Assembly: GCA_001689515.1 (NCBI GenBank)
Contig: LUJR01000035.1
Span: 36,208-100,207, forward strand
Length of the DNA stretch: 64,000 nucleotides
Direction of reading: 5' to 3'
Source of the DNA: Bacteroidales bacterium M7
GTDB lineage: Bacteria; Bacteroidota; Bacteroidia; Bacteroidales; Muribaculaceae
The first letter of the stretch is position 1, and each line of letters starts with the position of its first letter. Below the pieces are notes generated by a model that saw nothing but the letters and a program-made list of their open reading frames with translations, had not been told where the DNA came from and did no database searches. Made by a program: the position numbers and the translations under genes. Positions 35,574-43,961 of the stretch are shown here, piece after piece.

Positions 35574-35891
35574 ATGAAAAAAGAATATACCCTCACAAAA
35601 GAATCTATCGAGTATTGGAAAGAAGATTTCCGATATATGGCCGGCGAAGGGTCGATAACGTTCAGAGAATATATTACAGGCTCAGCCGGAAGCGGCCCCG
35701 AACTTGACGCATCACTTGGAATGTGGGGCCCTGGCGATGAGGATTTTGTAAATCTCCCAGAAGATGAGAAAAAAGAGATTGCTCAGTATCGCTACTACGA
35801 AGTCTTTCCCTCGCAAATCGCGGCTTCAGTCGGTATCTCCAAAGATGAACTTCTCAATATGACCGCAGACGAGTTTGCGGCCCGCTTCTAA
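35574..35891 (+). CDS. Hypothetical phage protein, 105 aa
   Basis: An acidic small protein (MKKEYTLTKESIEYWKEDFR) with a helical C terminus (VGISKDELLNMTADEFAARF). First gene after iteron promoter 5. Not recognised. Confidence 0.65.
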   Translation: MKKEYTLTKESIEYWKEDFRYMAGEGSITFREYITGSAGSGPELDASLGMWGPGDEDFVNLPEDEKKEIAQYRYYEVFPSQIAASVGISKDELLNMTADEFAARF

Positions 35892-35926
35892 ATAAATGTG
35901 GGTGAGGAAACTCGCCCACTCACAAT

Positions 35927-35937
35927 GCAAATAAGAT
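35927..35937 (+). repeat. Stand-alone GCAAATAAGAT box
   Basis: Exact copy followed by ATTTAACCAATT and the ATG at 35,950. Confidence 0.7.
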
Positions 35938-35949
35938 ATTTAACCAATT

Positions 35950-36162
35950 ATGACAGCCAAAACTGTATCACGGATTCTTGCAATCCACCAGATGATATAT
36001 CCTGTACTTGGACTCATCTTATCCTCAATATGGACGGTAGCCCACCTATGGAAAGGCACAATGAATATCCCAGGTGCTATCCTATCGGTAACATTTCTTG
36101 TAGTAACCGCCTACCTATCGGTCCTTTCTTACAAAGAGGTAAAGGCAGAATACAAAAAGTAA
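35950..36162 (+). CDS. Small two-helix membrane protein
   Basis: 70 residues with two hydrophobic helices (about 9-28 and 41-60) and a Lys-rich end. It follows a GCAAATAAGAT leader. An overlapping longer frame here (35,898-36,173) has poor composition and was not used. Not recognised. Confidence 0.6.
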   Translation: MTAKTVSRILAIHQMIYPVLGLILSSIWTVAHLWKGTMNIPGAILSVTFLVVTAYLSVLSYKEVKAEYKK

Positions 36163-36184
36163 CTCACATCTAAATATCAAACAA

Positions 36185-36673
36185 ATGGAAGAGAACGTAT
36201 CATTACAGATCTTCGGACGAGCAATTCCGTTCACCAAGGAAACTCAAAAGTCCACGGCCGCAGCACTTGTGGCAAAAGTAACCGACGGCGAAGCCGACCC
36301 CATCTCAATGTTCACCACAATCAAAGCAATGAATGACTGCCTTTCACAGTTCCTCAAGGATCAGGCAGTCGTGGAAGCCACAATCGGGGCGGTAGAAAAG
36401 TATGGCCGAACCGGCGCTACATTCAACGGCGCAAATCTTTGCATCGCCGAGGTGGGGGTGCGCTTCGACTTCAGCGCCTGCAAGGACTCAGTATGGGACG
36501 AACTTGCCAAAGAAAGGACAGAACTTGAGGCCAAAATCAAGGAGCGCGAAAAGTTTCTGCGCGGAATCACAACCCCGCAGACAATCGTTAACGAAGAAAC
36601 CGGCGAGGTCAAGAAAATATACGGTCCTGCAAAGACTTCATCAACCACAGTCAAAGTAACATTCTCAAAATAA
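36185..36673 (+). CDS. Conserved phage protein, 162 aa
   Basis: A helical N-terminal half (KETQKSTAAALVAKVTDGEA), a short beta segment, and a helix (KERTELEAKIKEREKFL) before a Thr-rich tail. I know similar proteins from Bacteroidales phages but no function. 22 bases separate it from the upstream gene. Confidence 0.65.
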   Translation: MEENVSLQIFGRAIPFTKETQKSTAAALVAKVTDGEADPISMFTTIKAMNDCLSQFLKDQAVVEATIGAVEKYGRTGATFNGANLCIAEVGVRFDFSACKDSVWDELAKERTELEAKIKEREKFLRGITTPQTIVNEETGEVKKIYGPAKTSSTTVKVTFSK

Positions 36674-36683
36674 ATTCACCGGT

Positions 36684-36719
36684 TCAGGCGGCCCTACGGA
36701 TATCTGCGGGGTCGCCTGA
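36684..36719 (+). terminator. Strong hairpin ahead of the dUTPase gene
   Basis: TCAGGCG pairs with CGCCTGA, with CCC/GGG inside. No T-run follows. It is in the 55-base gap before dut and may terminate, attenuate or protect the mRNA. Confidence 0.5.
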
Positions 36720-36728
36720 CATTCCATT

Positions 36729-37523
36729 ATGAAAAACAAGGAACCCAAACAAAGCATTAAGCTGAAGCCTCGCCCATTTGAGGTAAAGCCGTTCGGAGAG
36801 TTCTACATTCTACCATACAAAGCGAAGCCCGGAAGTATCGGGTACGACCTTGTTGCTCCAGTAGATTTCATTGTTCCAGCACACTCCCGATGCTGTATGC
36901 CGCTTAACATCGCCATCAATTTACCTCGCAACATTGAAGGAAAAATTGAGCCACGAAGCGGCTTCTCGATACGAGGAATGGAAGGCTACGGCAAGAAGAG
37001 GATTGCCACGAAATTGCTCGGCTTTATTCCGTGGCACAAAGAAATTTCAGGAAAGCAGAATTTCGACGCAGATGTCTTAGTCGGCAAAATCAATCCCGGC
37101 TATACAGACAACATCAATGTTATTATCAAGAACAACGATGAGCAGTTCCTCATTCGTCGAGGAACACGTATTGCTCAGATTTCCTTCTACAAGGTCATTT
37201 CCCCAGAGTTCGTGATTGTCGATAAACTTTCATGCGCAAGCCGCGGCGGAGGGCTCGGAAGCAGTGGCACAGTAATACCTCCTGACCGACAGCCCGAATT
37301 TATCAGGTACTGCGAAGAAAGTCGTAAAGCAAAAATAGAGGGGCGAATCATGCCGCCTTTCGGTGAGTGGCTTGCAATGCGTGGTATGAACAAGAAGGAT
37401 ATTCCGTTCAGCGAATATTATGCTACCCGCTCTCCCGAAGAAAGAGCCGAAATAGACGCGTCGCCCCTCGGCAAGGTATTCAACGAAAAAGCCCAACAAG
37501 ATGATAATACTGGTAGCAACTGA
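36729..37523 (+). CDS. dut: dUTP diphosphatase (trimeric type) with C-terminal extension
   Basis: dUTPase cleaves dUTP to dUMP and pyrophosphate and keeps uracil out of DNA. All five motifs are visible: GSIGYDLVAP (1), EPRSGFSIRG (2), GKINPGYTDNINVIIKN (3, with Asp retained before N), RRGTRIAQISFYK (4) and the glycine-rich RGGGLGSSGTV (5). A standard subunit has about 150 residues; here the domain ends near residue 180, and about 80 extra residues follow, including FGEWLAMRGM. An insertion near 80-110 also lengthens it. It overlaps the next start by 23 bases. Confidence 0.88.
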   Translation: MKNKEPKQSIKLKPRPFEVKPFGEFYILPYKAKPGSIGYDLVAPVDFIVPAHSRCCMPLNIAINLPRNIEGKIEPRSGFSIRGMEGYGKKRIATKLLGFIPWHKEISGKQNFDADVLVGKINPGYTDNINVIIKNNDEQFLIRRGTRIAQISFYKVISPEFVIVDKLSCASRGGGLGSSGTVIPPDRQPEFIRYCEESRKAKIEGRIMPPFGEWLAMRGMNKKDIPFSEYYATRSPEERAEIDASPLGKVFNEKAQQDDNTGSN

Positions 37524-38028
37524 TCAGGAGTTTGAACTTGCCAAAAAGTACCTCGGCGAGTATAAAATCGTTCAAACGGGAGTAGGTGCTTCTAACGTGA
37601 TAAAGAAGTGCTCTGAACTCCTGATTTCATTCGTTCGGAAAAAGCACTATGAGCCAATAATCAACATCGGCTTCAGTGGAAGCAACACACTCCCCAAAGG
37701 TACTGTTACAAAAGTGCGCCGTTCATATCGCTTCATCGATCATACTGTCGGATTCAAGGATTACCGTAATGGTTGCCCGTTAGGAAACAAAGGATACGAT
37801 TGCTATACCAGCAACGACTTTGTTACCGAAGACGAGCGCGATGAGCCGGTGCTATACGACATGGAACTCAACTACATCGTCGCATTTCCTTTCAATGTGC
37901 TCGGTGCTATCAAGATTGTAAGTGATAATCTTGATGTCGATGAGTATGCGGAAAGCATACATACGTCAACTGATGAAATATGGACGCAGGTCCGTTCATT
38001 GGTTGATGGGATTATGCAAAGACCCTAA
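37501..38028 (+). CDS. Nucleoside phosphorylase/MTA-SAH nucleosidase-like protein
   Basis: The 175-residue protein has the shape of the nucleoside phosphorylase superfamily: an N-terminal strand (MIILVATDQEFE), QTGVGASNV near 25-33 for the phosphate/ribose loop, a strand with INIGFSGSN, DMELNYIVA in the place of the family's ME(M) ribose motif, and VSDNLDVDE in the place of the catalytic 'SD' motif. Full MTA/SAH nucleosidases have about 230 residues, so this is short. It ends just before metK, which points to SAM turnover, but purine salvage is also possible. Confidence 0.65.
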   Translation: MIILVATDQEFELAKKYLGEYKIVQTGVGASNVIKKCSELLISFVRKKHYEPIINIGFSGSNTLPKGTVTKVRRSYRFIDHTVGFKDYRNGCPLGNKGYDCYTSNDFVTEDERDEPVLYDMELNYIVAFPFNVLGAIKIVSDNLDVDEYAESIHTSTDEIWTQVRSLVDGIMQRP

Positions 38029-38029
38029 A

Positions 38030-38064
38030 GGCCTACCACGCCAATATCCCCGATAGGAGTGTCT
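38030..38064. repeat. Copy of part of the 4980 inverted-repeat element
   Basis: AGGCCTACCACGCC followed by CGATAGGAGTGTC resembles 4979-5013 (AGGCCTACCACAGCC, then CATAGGAGTGTC), with small gaps. It lies right after the nucleosidase stop and before the terminator. Confidence 0.5.
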
Positions 38065-38071
38065 GCTCCCT

Positions 38072-38118
38072 GCGCCCGGCAAACTGCATAAACGCTTGCA
38101 CTTTGTCGGGCGCTTTTT
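38072..38118 (+). terminator. Strong terminator before metK
   Basis: GCGCCCGGCAAA pairs with TTTGTCGGGCGC (12 pairs, one G-T), 18-base loop, followed by TTTTT. It separates metK from the nucleotide operon. Confidence 0.9.
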
Positions 38119-38144
38119 GTTAAGTCCACATTATTATATGTGCC

Positions 38145-38152
38145 TAACTTTG
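38145..38152 (+). promoter_or_regulatory. -7 box of the metK/lysis operon
   Basis: TAACTTTG, 33 bases before the metK start. A TTTG at 38,116-38,119 is 25 bp upstream, longer than usual. None of the TTGC repeats is present. I see no known SAM-riboswitch fold in the short leader. Confidence 0.55.
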
Positions 38153-38184
38153 AACACAAATAATAAAAACAATCACAAAATCAC

Positions 38185-39444
38185 ATGGCAAAATATCTTT
38201 TTACCTCCGAATCAGTTTCGGAAGGGCACCCCGATAAAGTGGCAGACCAGATTTCTGACGCTATCGTGGATGCCTATCTTGCCCAGGACGAACACGCCAA
38301 AGTCGCGTGTGAAACCCTCGTCACCACCGGGCAGGTCATTATTGCCGGCGAATTCCGTTCGACAGCTCATGTCGATGTTCAGGATATCGCCCGACGCGTC
38401 ATTAACGGCATCGGCTACAACAAGAGTGACTACAAATTTGACGCCGAATCTTGTGGCATACTCAATGCCATGCACGGACAAAGTCCCGACATCAATCGTG
38501 GCGTAGTCAGGAAAACCGAAGAAGCGCAGGGGGCCGGCGATCAGGGCATGATGTTCGGGTTTGCTTGCGATGAAACCGAAACTTATATGCCCGTTTCACT
38601 GTATCTCAGCCACAAACTTCTTCAGGAACTTTCAAAGATCCGCCGAGAAGGAAAGGTAATGACTTATCTGCGCCCCGACTCGAAGAGTCAGGTAACAGTT
38701 GAATACGATGATGAAACCAATCGCCCGGTCCGCATTGACACCATCGTAATCTCGACACAGCACGACGACTTCATCAAGCCGGAACACGGGCTTACTCAGG
38801 ATAACGCAGATACACTCATGCTTCACCGCATCAGAAAGGACATCGAAGAAATTCTTCTGCCTCGCGTAAAAGAGCATCTACTTCCCGAAATCGCCGCACT
38901 GTTCGACAATGACCTCATTCTGCATGTCAATCCCACCGGCAAGTTCGTCATCGGCGGCCCCCATGGAGACAGCGGCTTGACCGGCCGCAAAATCATTGTC
39001 GATACCTATGGCGGCCATGGTGCGCACGGTGGTGGTGCCTTCTCCGGCAAAGACCCCAGCAAAGTTGACCGTTCGGCTGCTTATGCGGCACGCCACATCG
39101 CAAAGAACCTCGTGGCCGCAGGTGTTGCCGATCAGGTTCTTGTCCAGGTAGCCTACGCTATCGGTGTCGCGAAACCTGTCAGCGTCTATGTTTCCACCGT
39201 CAACAACCATGTGGCAATCTCTGACGCTGAAATAGCCGAAATCATCTCCAACGAAATCGACTTGACTCCGGCCGGTATCATCAATCGCCTCAAACTTCGC
39301 AATCCTATCTACCAAGCGACTGCTTCTTTCGGTCATTTTGGGCGCATACCCAACCGCGAGAAGTTCGGCGACAAAGTTGTCGAGCAGTTCACGTGGGAGA
39401 AACTCGACCTCGTGGATAAATTCAAAGAAGTATTCAACCTGTAA
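38185..39444 (+). CDS. metK: S-adenosylmethionine synthase
   Basis: MetK makes SAM from methionine and ATP. The 419-residue protein is complete and carries the family's signatures: FTSESVSEGHPDKVADQISD at the start, GAGDQGMMFGFA around residues 119-130, and the glycine-rich GGGAFSGKDPSKVDRSAAY around 285-305. Its position is odd: it heads an operon whose next genes are holin, endolysin and a spanin-like protein, just behind a terminator. A phage copy could feed phage or host methyltransferases; no methyltransferase was recognised in this window. Confidence 0.95.
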   Translation: MAKYLFTSESVSEGHPDKVADQISDAIVDAYLAQDEHAKVACETLVTTGQVIIAGEFRSTAHVDVQDIARRVINGIGYNKSDYKFDAESCGILNAMHGQSPDINRGVVRKTEEAQGAGDQGMMFGFACDETETYMPVSLYLSHKLLQELSKIRREGKVMTYLRPDSKSQVTVEYDDETNRPVRIDTIVISTQHDDFIKPEHGLTQDNADTLMLHRIRKDIEEILLPRVKEHLLPEIAALFDNDLILHVNPTGKFVIGGPHGDSGLTGRKIIVDTYGGHGAHGGGAFSGKDPSKVDRSAAYAARHIAKNLVAAGVADQVLVQVAYAIGVAKPVSVYVSTVNNHVAISDAEIAEIISNEIDLTPAGIINRLKLRNPIYQATASFGHFGRIPNREKFGDKVVEQFTWEKLDLVDKFKEVFNL

Positions 39445-39458
39445 GAACTCATCGTGTT

Positions 39459-39965
39459 ATGAACGACATTTTCACTCTTGCCTTCTCCGGCTACGACATA
39501 GGCCACTTATACCGGCACCTCGCCGTATGCTTCGGCCTGTTCTTGCTGACAGCGGCTGCTTGCGGTGTCGATTTCATAAGCGGCACGTGGACTGCAAAGA
39601 AACTCCACGAACCACTTCGTTCGCACAAATTCCGCAAGACCGTTGAGAAAATAGCCTGGTACTGGCTGATTCAGTTGCTCGGATTTCTCTTTGGCATCAT
39701 GGGTACTGTTTTCACTTGGTACGAGTGGCCGTATGTATCCATGGTTATTGCTGCTGCTATCGTTTCCATTGAGGCGCGTAGCGTTATGGAACACTCGAAG
39801 CGTCGCAAATGCAAAACGGCAAAAATCCCCGAAACAATCCGTGATTTTGCCGAATGGATTGGCGATGCTGAACTTAAATCATCTATACAAGAATTGGCTC
39901 GCAAGAGGGTACTTGACGCAATCGATCGCAAAGTGCTTTCTTCAGAGTCGGAAACAATAGAATAA
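39459..39965 (+). CDS. Phage holin-like membrane protein
   Basis: 168 residues with hydrophobic helices near 25-45, 65-85 and 88-105 and a charged C-terminal tail. The layout fits Bacteroidales phage holins, which release the endolysin at the end of infection. The endolysin gene starts one base after its stop. It follows metK by 14 bases. Confidence 0.75.
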   Translation: MNDIFTLAFSGYDIGHLYRHLAVCFGLFLLTAAACGVDFISGTWTAKKLHEPLRSHKFRKTVEKIAWYWLIQLLGFLFGIMGTVFTWYEWPYVSMVIAAAIVSIEARSVMEHSKRRKCKTAKIPETIRDFAEWIGDAELKSSIQELARKRVLDAIDRKVLSSESETIE

Positions 39966-39966
39966 T

Positions 39967-40629
39967 ATGGCAAAGATAATCGAACTCTATGACAACGGCC
40001 ACGGCGTTAATACGGCTGGCAAATGCTCTCCCGACCAAAGTCTCCGCGAATACAAGAAAGCTCGCGAACTCGTCAAAGACATTGTTGCAAAACGCAAAGC
40101 TCAAGGCATCGACGCTCGCATATTGGTGCCCGAAGAAACCGACATTTCCCTTGCTGAGCGTTGTCGTAGAGTGAACGCAATTTGCGACCAATACGGCAAA
40201 GACAATGTAATCCTCATATCCGTCCACTGCAACGCTGCCGGTGCTGATGGAAAATGGAAGTCGGCCGGCGGTTGGTGTGTCTATACCTCACCGGGGCAGA
40301 CCAAGGCCGATACACTTGCAACGGACATCTGGAACGCTGCAAATGTATCTCTCAAGCCTTACATTGACAAATTCCCGCTTCTGAAAGCGCAGGGGGCCTA
40401 TGACAAACGGCAGGTTCCCATTCGTGCGGACTGGAGCGATGGCGACCCGGACTATGAGGCTCGATTCTATATCCTCATGCACACAAAGTGTGCCGCAGTG
40501 CTTACAGAGTCGCTGTTCCAAGACAACAAAGCCGATGTTGACTTTCTGCTTTCAAAGGAGGGCCACGCAGCCGTGGTTGATCTACACGTGAAGGGGGTTG
40601 AAACTTATGTAAAACGCCTATCCAAATGA
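39967..40629 (+). CDS. N-acetylmuramoyl-L-alanine amidase (endolysin)
   Basis: The 220-residue protein matches the zinc amidase_3 family: IIELYDNGHGVNTAGK with the first zinc histidine, the segment ISVHCNAAG with the second, and AVLTESLFQDN with the catalytic glutamate. It cuts between MurNAc and the stem peptide. No signal peptide, so export depends on the holin. It overlaps the next gene by 4 bases. Confidence 0.9.
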   Translation: MAKIIELYDNGHGVNTAGKCSPDQSLREYKKARELVKDIVAKRKAQGIDARILVPEETDISLAERCRRVNAICDQYGKDNVILISVHCNAAGADGKWKSAGGWCVYTSPGQTKADTLATDIWNAANVSLKPYIDKFPLLKAQGAYDKRQVPIRADWSDGDPDYEARFYILMHTKCAAVLTESLFQDNKADVDFLLSKEGHAAVVDLHVKGVETYVKRLSK

Positions 40630-41132
40630 AAAAGGGCCTGATAATAACTTTGATTTTGCTGGTTGCTTCCATTGTCGCCAATGTGCTGCTTTGGAAGCAA
40701 TCACAAGTCGAGGAACGGCGTGAAATCTTCGTTGACACAATTCCATATCTAAAACCGATACCGGTGGATAGTTTCGTGATTAACTACGTAACCGAGAAAT
40801 TGCCGGTGGCAAATACACCAAGCGAAAGAGTTTCCACCGTGGATACACTCTTGGCTACAGCTGAGCCGGATTCAAAAGACAGTGTTGAGGTAACAATTCC
40901 CATAACTCAGAAAATATACGAAGACAGCACATACCGGGCCTACGTGAGCGGTTTCCACCCGGCCCTTGACAGTATCTTCATTTTCCAACGCAACGAAGTG
41001 GTGTATATTCGTTCGCCCACCACCAAAACCAAGCGTTGGGGAGTCGGTATCCAAGTAGGCGCAGGGTTGACACCACACCGCGTGGAACCTTATATTGGAA
41101 TCGGCATATCCTACAACCTTTTTCAGTTTTGA
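40626..41132 (+). CDS. Spanin-like or lysis-associated membrane protein
   Basis: The 168-residue protein has an N-terminal membrane anchor (MKKGLIITLILLVASIVANV), a periplasmic middle, and a C-terminal beta end (VGIQVGAGLTPHRVEPYIGI and a final F). Overlap with the endolysin gene suggests a lysis role, perhaps linking inner and outer membranes. Homologues in Bacteroidales phages are known to me only as hypothetical. Confidence 0.6.
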   Translation: MKKGLIITLILLVASIVANVLLWKQSQVEERREIFVDTIPYLKPIPVDSFVINYVTEKLPVANTPSERVSTVDTLLATAEPDSKDSVEVTIPITQKIYEDSTYRAYVSGFHPALDSIFIFQRNEVVYIRSPTTKTKRWGVGIQVGAGLTPHRVEPYIGIGISYNLFQF

Positions 41133-41153
41133 GAATTACTAATGTGTGATTAG

Positions 41154-41178
41154 AGGCAATCTTTCGGGGTTGCCTTTT
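41154..41178 (+). terminator. Terminator of the metK/lysis operon
   Basis: AGGCAA pairs with TTGCCT, loop TCTTTCGGGG, followed by TTTT. Confidence 0.8.
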
Positions 41179-41212
41179 ATATTATCATAATGATTATATT
41201 TGAGGATAAAAA

Positions 41213-41292
41213 TTGCAGATTTGATTAAATTTGTTGCTCCAAAATTTGCGTATATGATTATTTTTGTGTAATTTTGAGTATTCAAATAAGAT
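41213..41292 (+). promoter_or_regulatory. Iteron promoter 6
   Basis: Copies start at 41,213 (TTGCAGATTTGATTAAA) and 41,246 (TTGCGTATATGATTA). The -7 box TAATTTTG is at 41,269-41,276; the leader copy TCAAATAAGAT is at 41,282-41,292. It drives the right accessory block. Confidence 0.87.
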
Positions 41293-41316
41293 GATAAACA
41301 TCAAAAACTAAGCAAG

Positions 41317-41853
41317 ATGACAACAAGAGAAACCATAAAGAAAGCAATCGAAATCCTCAAGAGCGTAAAGAAGAAAAGCAATTTCGACCTGATGCTCGAT
41401 TGGGAAGTGAACAACGGTTACGACCCCACCTTTGACAAGCAGATGAAAGGCTACTTCGCCACCATCCAGACCTTGACAAACGAGGAACTTCACAAAACGA
41501 TGAGCGACGTATGGAACGCAACTCTCGAGTTCTACTACACCGAGCCCAAGAATGAAGAATGTGAGATTGAGCAGGCCCTCAGCGAACGCCAAAGAATCCA
41601 GCGATCAGTCACCGCTGAAGACAAAGTCAAAGGTGTTATCGGGGTGGAACTCGTAAGCACCAACAAAGGGCAGAAAGTCCTCATCACCTACAAAGACGGC
41701 TCCAAGGGTCTCCGCAAACTCTACGAACAGCCCCAAAAAGAAGAGATGCTGAACTTCGATGCCTGCGAGAAAGAACTGATTGACCTCGCGGAACTCGGAA
41801 GCCATGACTTCCGCTCAGCACTTGCGGCCCTCGTAGCCAAGTATCACGCATAA
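41317..41853 (+). CDS. Hypothetical phage protein, 178 aa
   Basis: A soluble protein with a basic helical start (MTTRETIKKAIEILKSVKKK), a beta part near 110-140 (GVIGVELVSTNKGQKVLITY) and a helical end. First gene after iteron promoter 6. Not recognised. Confidence 0.7.
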   Translation: MTTRETIKKAIEILKSVKKKSNFDLMLDWEVNNGYDPTFDKQMKGYFATIQTLTNEELHKTMSDVWNATLEFYYTEPKNEECEIEQALSERQRIQRSVTAEDKVKGVIGVELVSTNKGQKVLITYKDGSKGLRKLYEQPQKEEMLNFDACEKELIDLAELGSHDFRSALAALVAKYHA

Positions 41854-41871
41854 CACTAAAATTGAATAGAT

Positions 41872-42141
41872 ATGATAGTCAAAAGAATTACCGTCGGTGC
41901 TGATAGCCGACAAGAAGCAAACGATGTGGCGGACCACCATAACGACATCGGCAGGGATCAGAAAGACCGCAAGGTCGTGTTCGTTGGAGAAGGCCAATAT
42001 GAAGGGCCGAAGGAATGTGCACCGTTATTCTATGTTGCGGTCGCAGAAACCGAAGAGGCTATGAAAGAAATGGTCGAAGAATTCATCAGCGAGGTTCCGA
42101 CCCTGCTCGTAGATGTCGGCCACGCCCCAGAAAGAGGATAA
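41872..42141 (+). CDS. Hypothetical phage protein, 89 aa
   Basis: A small acidic alpha/beta protein (MIVKRITVGADSRQEANDVA). Three bases before the next start. Not recognised. Confidence 0.6.
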   Translation: MIVKRITVGADSRQEANDVADHHNDIGRDQKDRKVVFVGEGQYEGPKECAPLFYVAVAETEEAMKEMVEEFISEVPTLLVDVGHAPERG

Positions 42142-42144
42142 GCC

Positions 42145-42564
42145 ATGGACGAACTATTAGCAACTGCTAAAATGGCAAAGGGGAAAGTTGAAGCCGCGAG
42201 AGCAAAGAGTAAAGAACTTCGAGAGCAAAGACTGATAAAAGAGCAGTTATGGGCCGAAGAAGCATACAAGACTTTTCAGACAACTCTCTCAAGCCTTGAC
42301 GATATTGAAGCCTTTGAAATCGCACCATCGCATGGGATCGATTCAGCACCATGTGTAGTGATTACAGACAAGGCCAACAGGAAATTTGAAATACACTACC
42401 ACCCCTCATCATTGGCAAACAGCGACTACAGAGTATGCGCACAGTGGAAGAAGAACCCGTGGTACGACTCAAGCGTCTTTATGAACAAATTCAAAGTCGC
42501 CGAGATATTAGGCCGGTGGTTGGCCGAAACTCAAACAATCACAGACTCACTTGAATGCAAATAA
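42145..42564 (+). CDS. Hypothetical phage protein, 139 aa
   Basis: A basic N-terminal coiled coil (KGKVEAARAKSKELREQRL) is followed by a small beta domain (APCVVITDKANRKFEIHYH). Not recognised. Confidence 0.65.
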   Translation: MDELLATAKMAKGKVEAARAKSKELREQRLIKEQLWAEEAYKTFQTTLSSLDDIEAFEIAPSHGIDSAPCVVITDKANRKFEIHYHPSSLANSDYRVCAQWKKNPWYDSSVFMNKFKVAEILGRWLAETQTITDSLECK

Positions 42565-42583
42565 GATATACAGCAAATAAGAT
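42557..42583 (+). repeat. Two stand-alone GCAAATAAGAT boxes
   Basis: Copies at 42,557-42,567 and 42,573-42,583, 16 bp apart. The first overlaps the stop codon of the upstream gene. They lie in front of the gene at 42,595. Confidence 0.75.
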
Positions 42584-42594
42584 ATTTAATCAAA

Positions 42595-43779
42595 ATGGAA
42601 ACAATACTTACCATCAAGAACTGCCATCGAGCAAAGACAGTTCGCCCGGTAAATAATCCGGAAGCACCTGAGTACGAATTCGGGTGGAGAAAAAAGCGAT
42701 ATGAGCAAGGAATGTTCAGTTGCCGATTCAACCACATCATCACGGCCCCCGACGGTTCGGAGATAGAGGTTAGCGACCTCAACCTCAAAGAATGGGTTGT
42801 GACCTCGTGGAAATACGAGGAAAATATGGAGCATTTGTGGAGCGCAGGAGTGAACGCGTTTTACAATACCAGTCACTCCCCTGAAGAAAGGGCTGCACAA
42901 GCTATCCGCGAATTTGAAAAAGAACTTCAGGACGACCTCGCCAATATTCCGGCCGACGAAAAGGAAGCATACGCGAAACGCTACACAGAATGGGTATCGA
43001 TTTTGTTCGCCAAACACTCACGCATTGCGAGTGCAATGATTGTGGGGCCGGCCAGATTTCCCACCCGACGCAATGAAAGTGCCAGCAATGCCTACGATCA
43101 CGCACTCAAAGAGTTCGGAGCCTGGAGAGAAAAAGCCCTGAAGAGAATCCGGCAAAAGATTGAAGATGCCAAACCTCAGGAACAGAAAGATGATGAGGAA
43201 TGGCAGGCTGTCCGCGCCCAGATAATGGACTCCGCCGGTTCTATCTTCGCCATCGACACGCAAAATGCCCCTTACTCCCGTCCACTTTTTGTTTCCAATC
43301 TGTACGGTAGGATGGAAACCCTCGCCAAAAGAGGCAAGGTCGAATTGCTTAAAAAAGCCGCAGAACTCGTAAGAGAGCTCAATGAGAAATTCAAGGCTAA
43401 AGGTGGTAAAGAAATCTTCACGAGCCGCCATAAGTTCTGGAAACTTGTTGAAGCGGCCGAGGCTGAAATGGCAAAGAAAGCCGAGAGAGCAGATCTCGAG
43501 GACATCGAAATCGAGTTTGAAGGTGGAACCATTATCCTCGCTTTCTCGGAGGACCGACTACAAATACATCATGATACCAAACCCTCGTCCGATGTCATCC
43601 AGCTTCTGAAGACCGAAGCGTGGCGATGGTCGCGTAATAACTGCTGTTGGCAACGCCAACTTACTCGAAACGCTTGTTACAGCGCCGCCCGCGTAATAAT
43701 TGGCGGACCAAAGCGCACTTGCGAACTCGATGAAATCACAAACTACGCGCAGATGCTATGCCAAAACCTCCCCGCGTAA
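42595..43779 (+). CDS. Phage protein with a polyvalent-protein-like C-terminal domain
   Basis: 394 residues. The middle part (IVGPARFPTRRNESASNAYD, about 148-167, then FGAWREKALKRI) and the C-terminal domain (DVIQLLKTEAWRWSRNNCCW near 340-360, then QRQLTRNA) resemble segments I know from large polyvalent and DUF3560-like proteins of phages and conjugative elements, some linked to anti-restriction. No catalytic residues can be named. It overlaps the next gene by 22 bases. Confidence 0.6.
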   Translation: METILTIKNCHRAKTVRPVNNPEAPEYEFGWRKKRYEQGMFSCRFNHIITAPDGSEIEVSDLNLKEWVVTSWKYEENMEHLWSAGVNAFYNTSHSPEERAAQAIREFEKELQDDLANIPADEKEAYAKRYTEWVSILFAKHSRIASAMIVGPARFPTRRNESASNAYDHALKEFGAWREKALKRIRQKIEDAKPQEQKDDEEWQAVRAQIMDSAGSIFAIDTQNAPYSRPLFVSNLYGRMETLAKRGKVELLKKAAELVRELNEKFKAKGGKEIFTSRHKFWKLVEAAEAEMAKKAERADLEDIEIEFEGGTIILAFSEDRLQIHHDTKPSSDVIQLLKTEAWRWSRNNCCWQRQLTRNACYSAARVIIGGPKRTCELDEITNYAQMLCQNLPA

Positions 43780-43961
43780 GAAAACTAACTCGCGAAGAAG
43801 GGGAGCGTGTGGATATTCACCGCTTCCCCAACTTCTCGGTTACAGGAAGCATTACAGGTATGCGCAACAAATATTACGGTCATGAAGCACTACTCGTGCG
43901 TTGCGGTTCCTATATCTATAATGTCAGTTCAGAACCCGAAATATACCATTCAGCAATATGA
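43758..43961 (+). CDS. Hypothetical phage protein, 67 aa
   Basis: A small basic protein (MPKPPRVRKLTREEGERVDI). Overlaps both neighbours (22 bases upstream, ATGA downstream), as usual in this block. Not recognised. Confidence 0.6.
   Translation: MPKPPRVRKLTREEGERVDIHRFPNFSVTGSITGMRNKYYGHEALLVRCGSYIYNVSSEPEIYHSAI

Noticed and set aside
35898..36173. 91-codon frame overlapping the small membrane protein gene
   Set aside because: Low-complexity Pro/Cys-rich translation; the 35,950 frame has two clear membrane helices and a leader box.
38030..38184. SAM riboswitch ahead of metK
   Set aside because: The leader after the terminator is under 70 bases and shows no fold or core that I recognise from SAM riboswitch classes.
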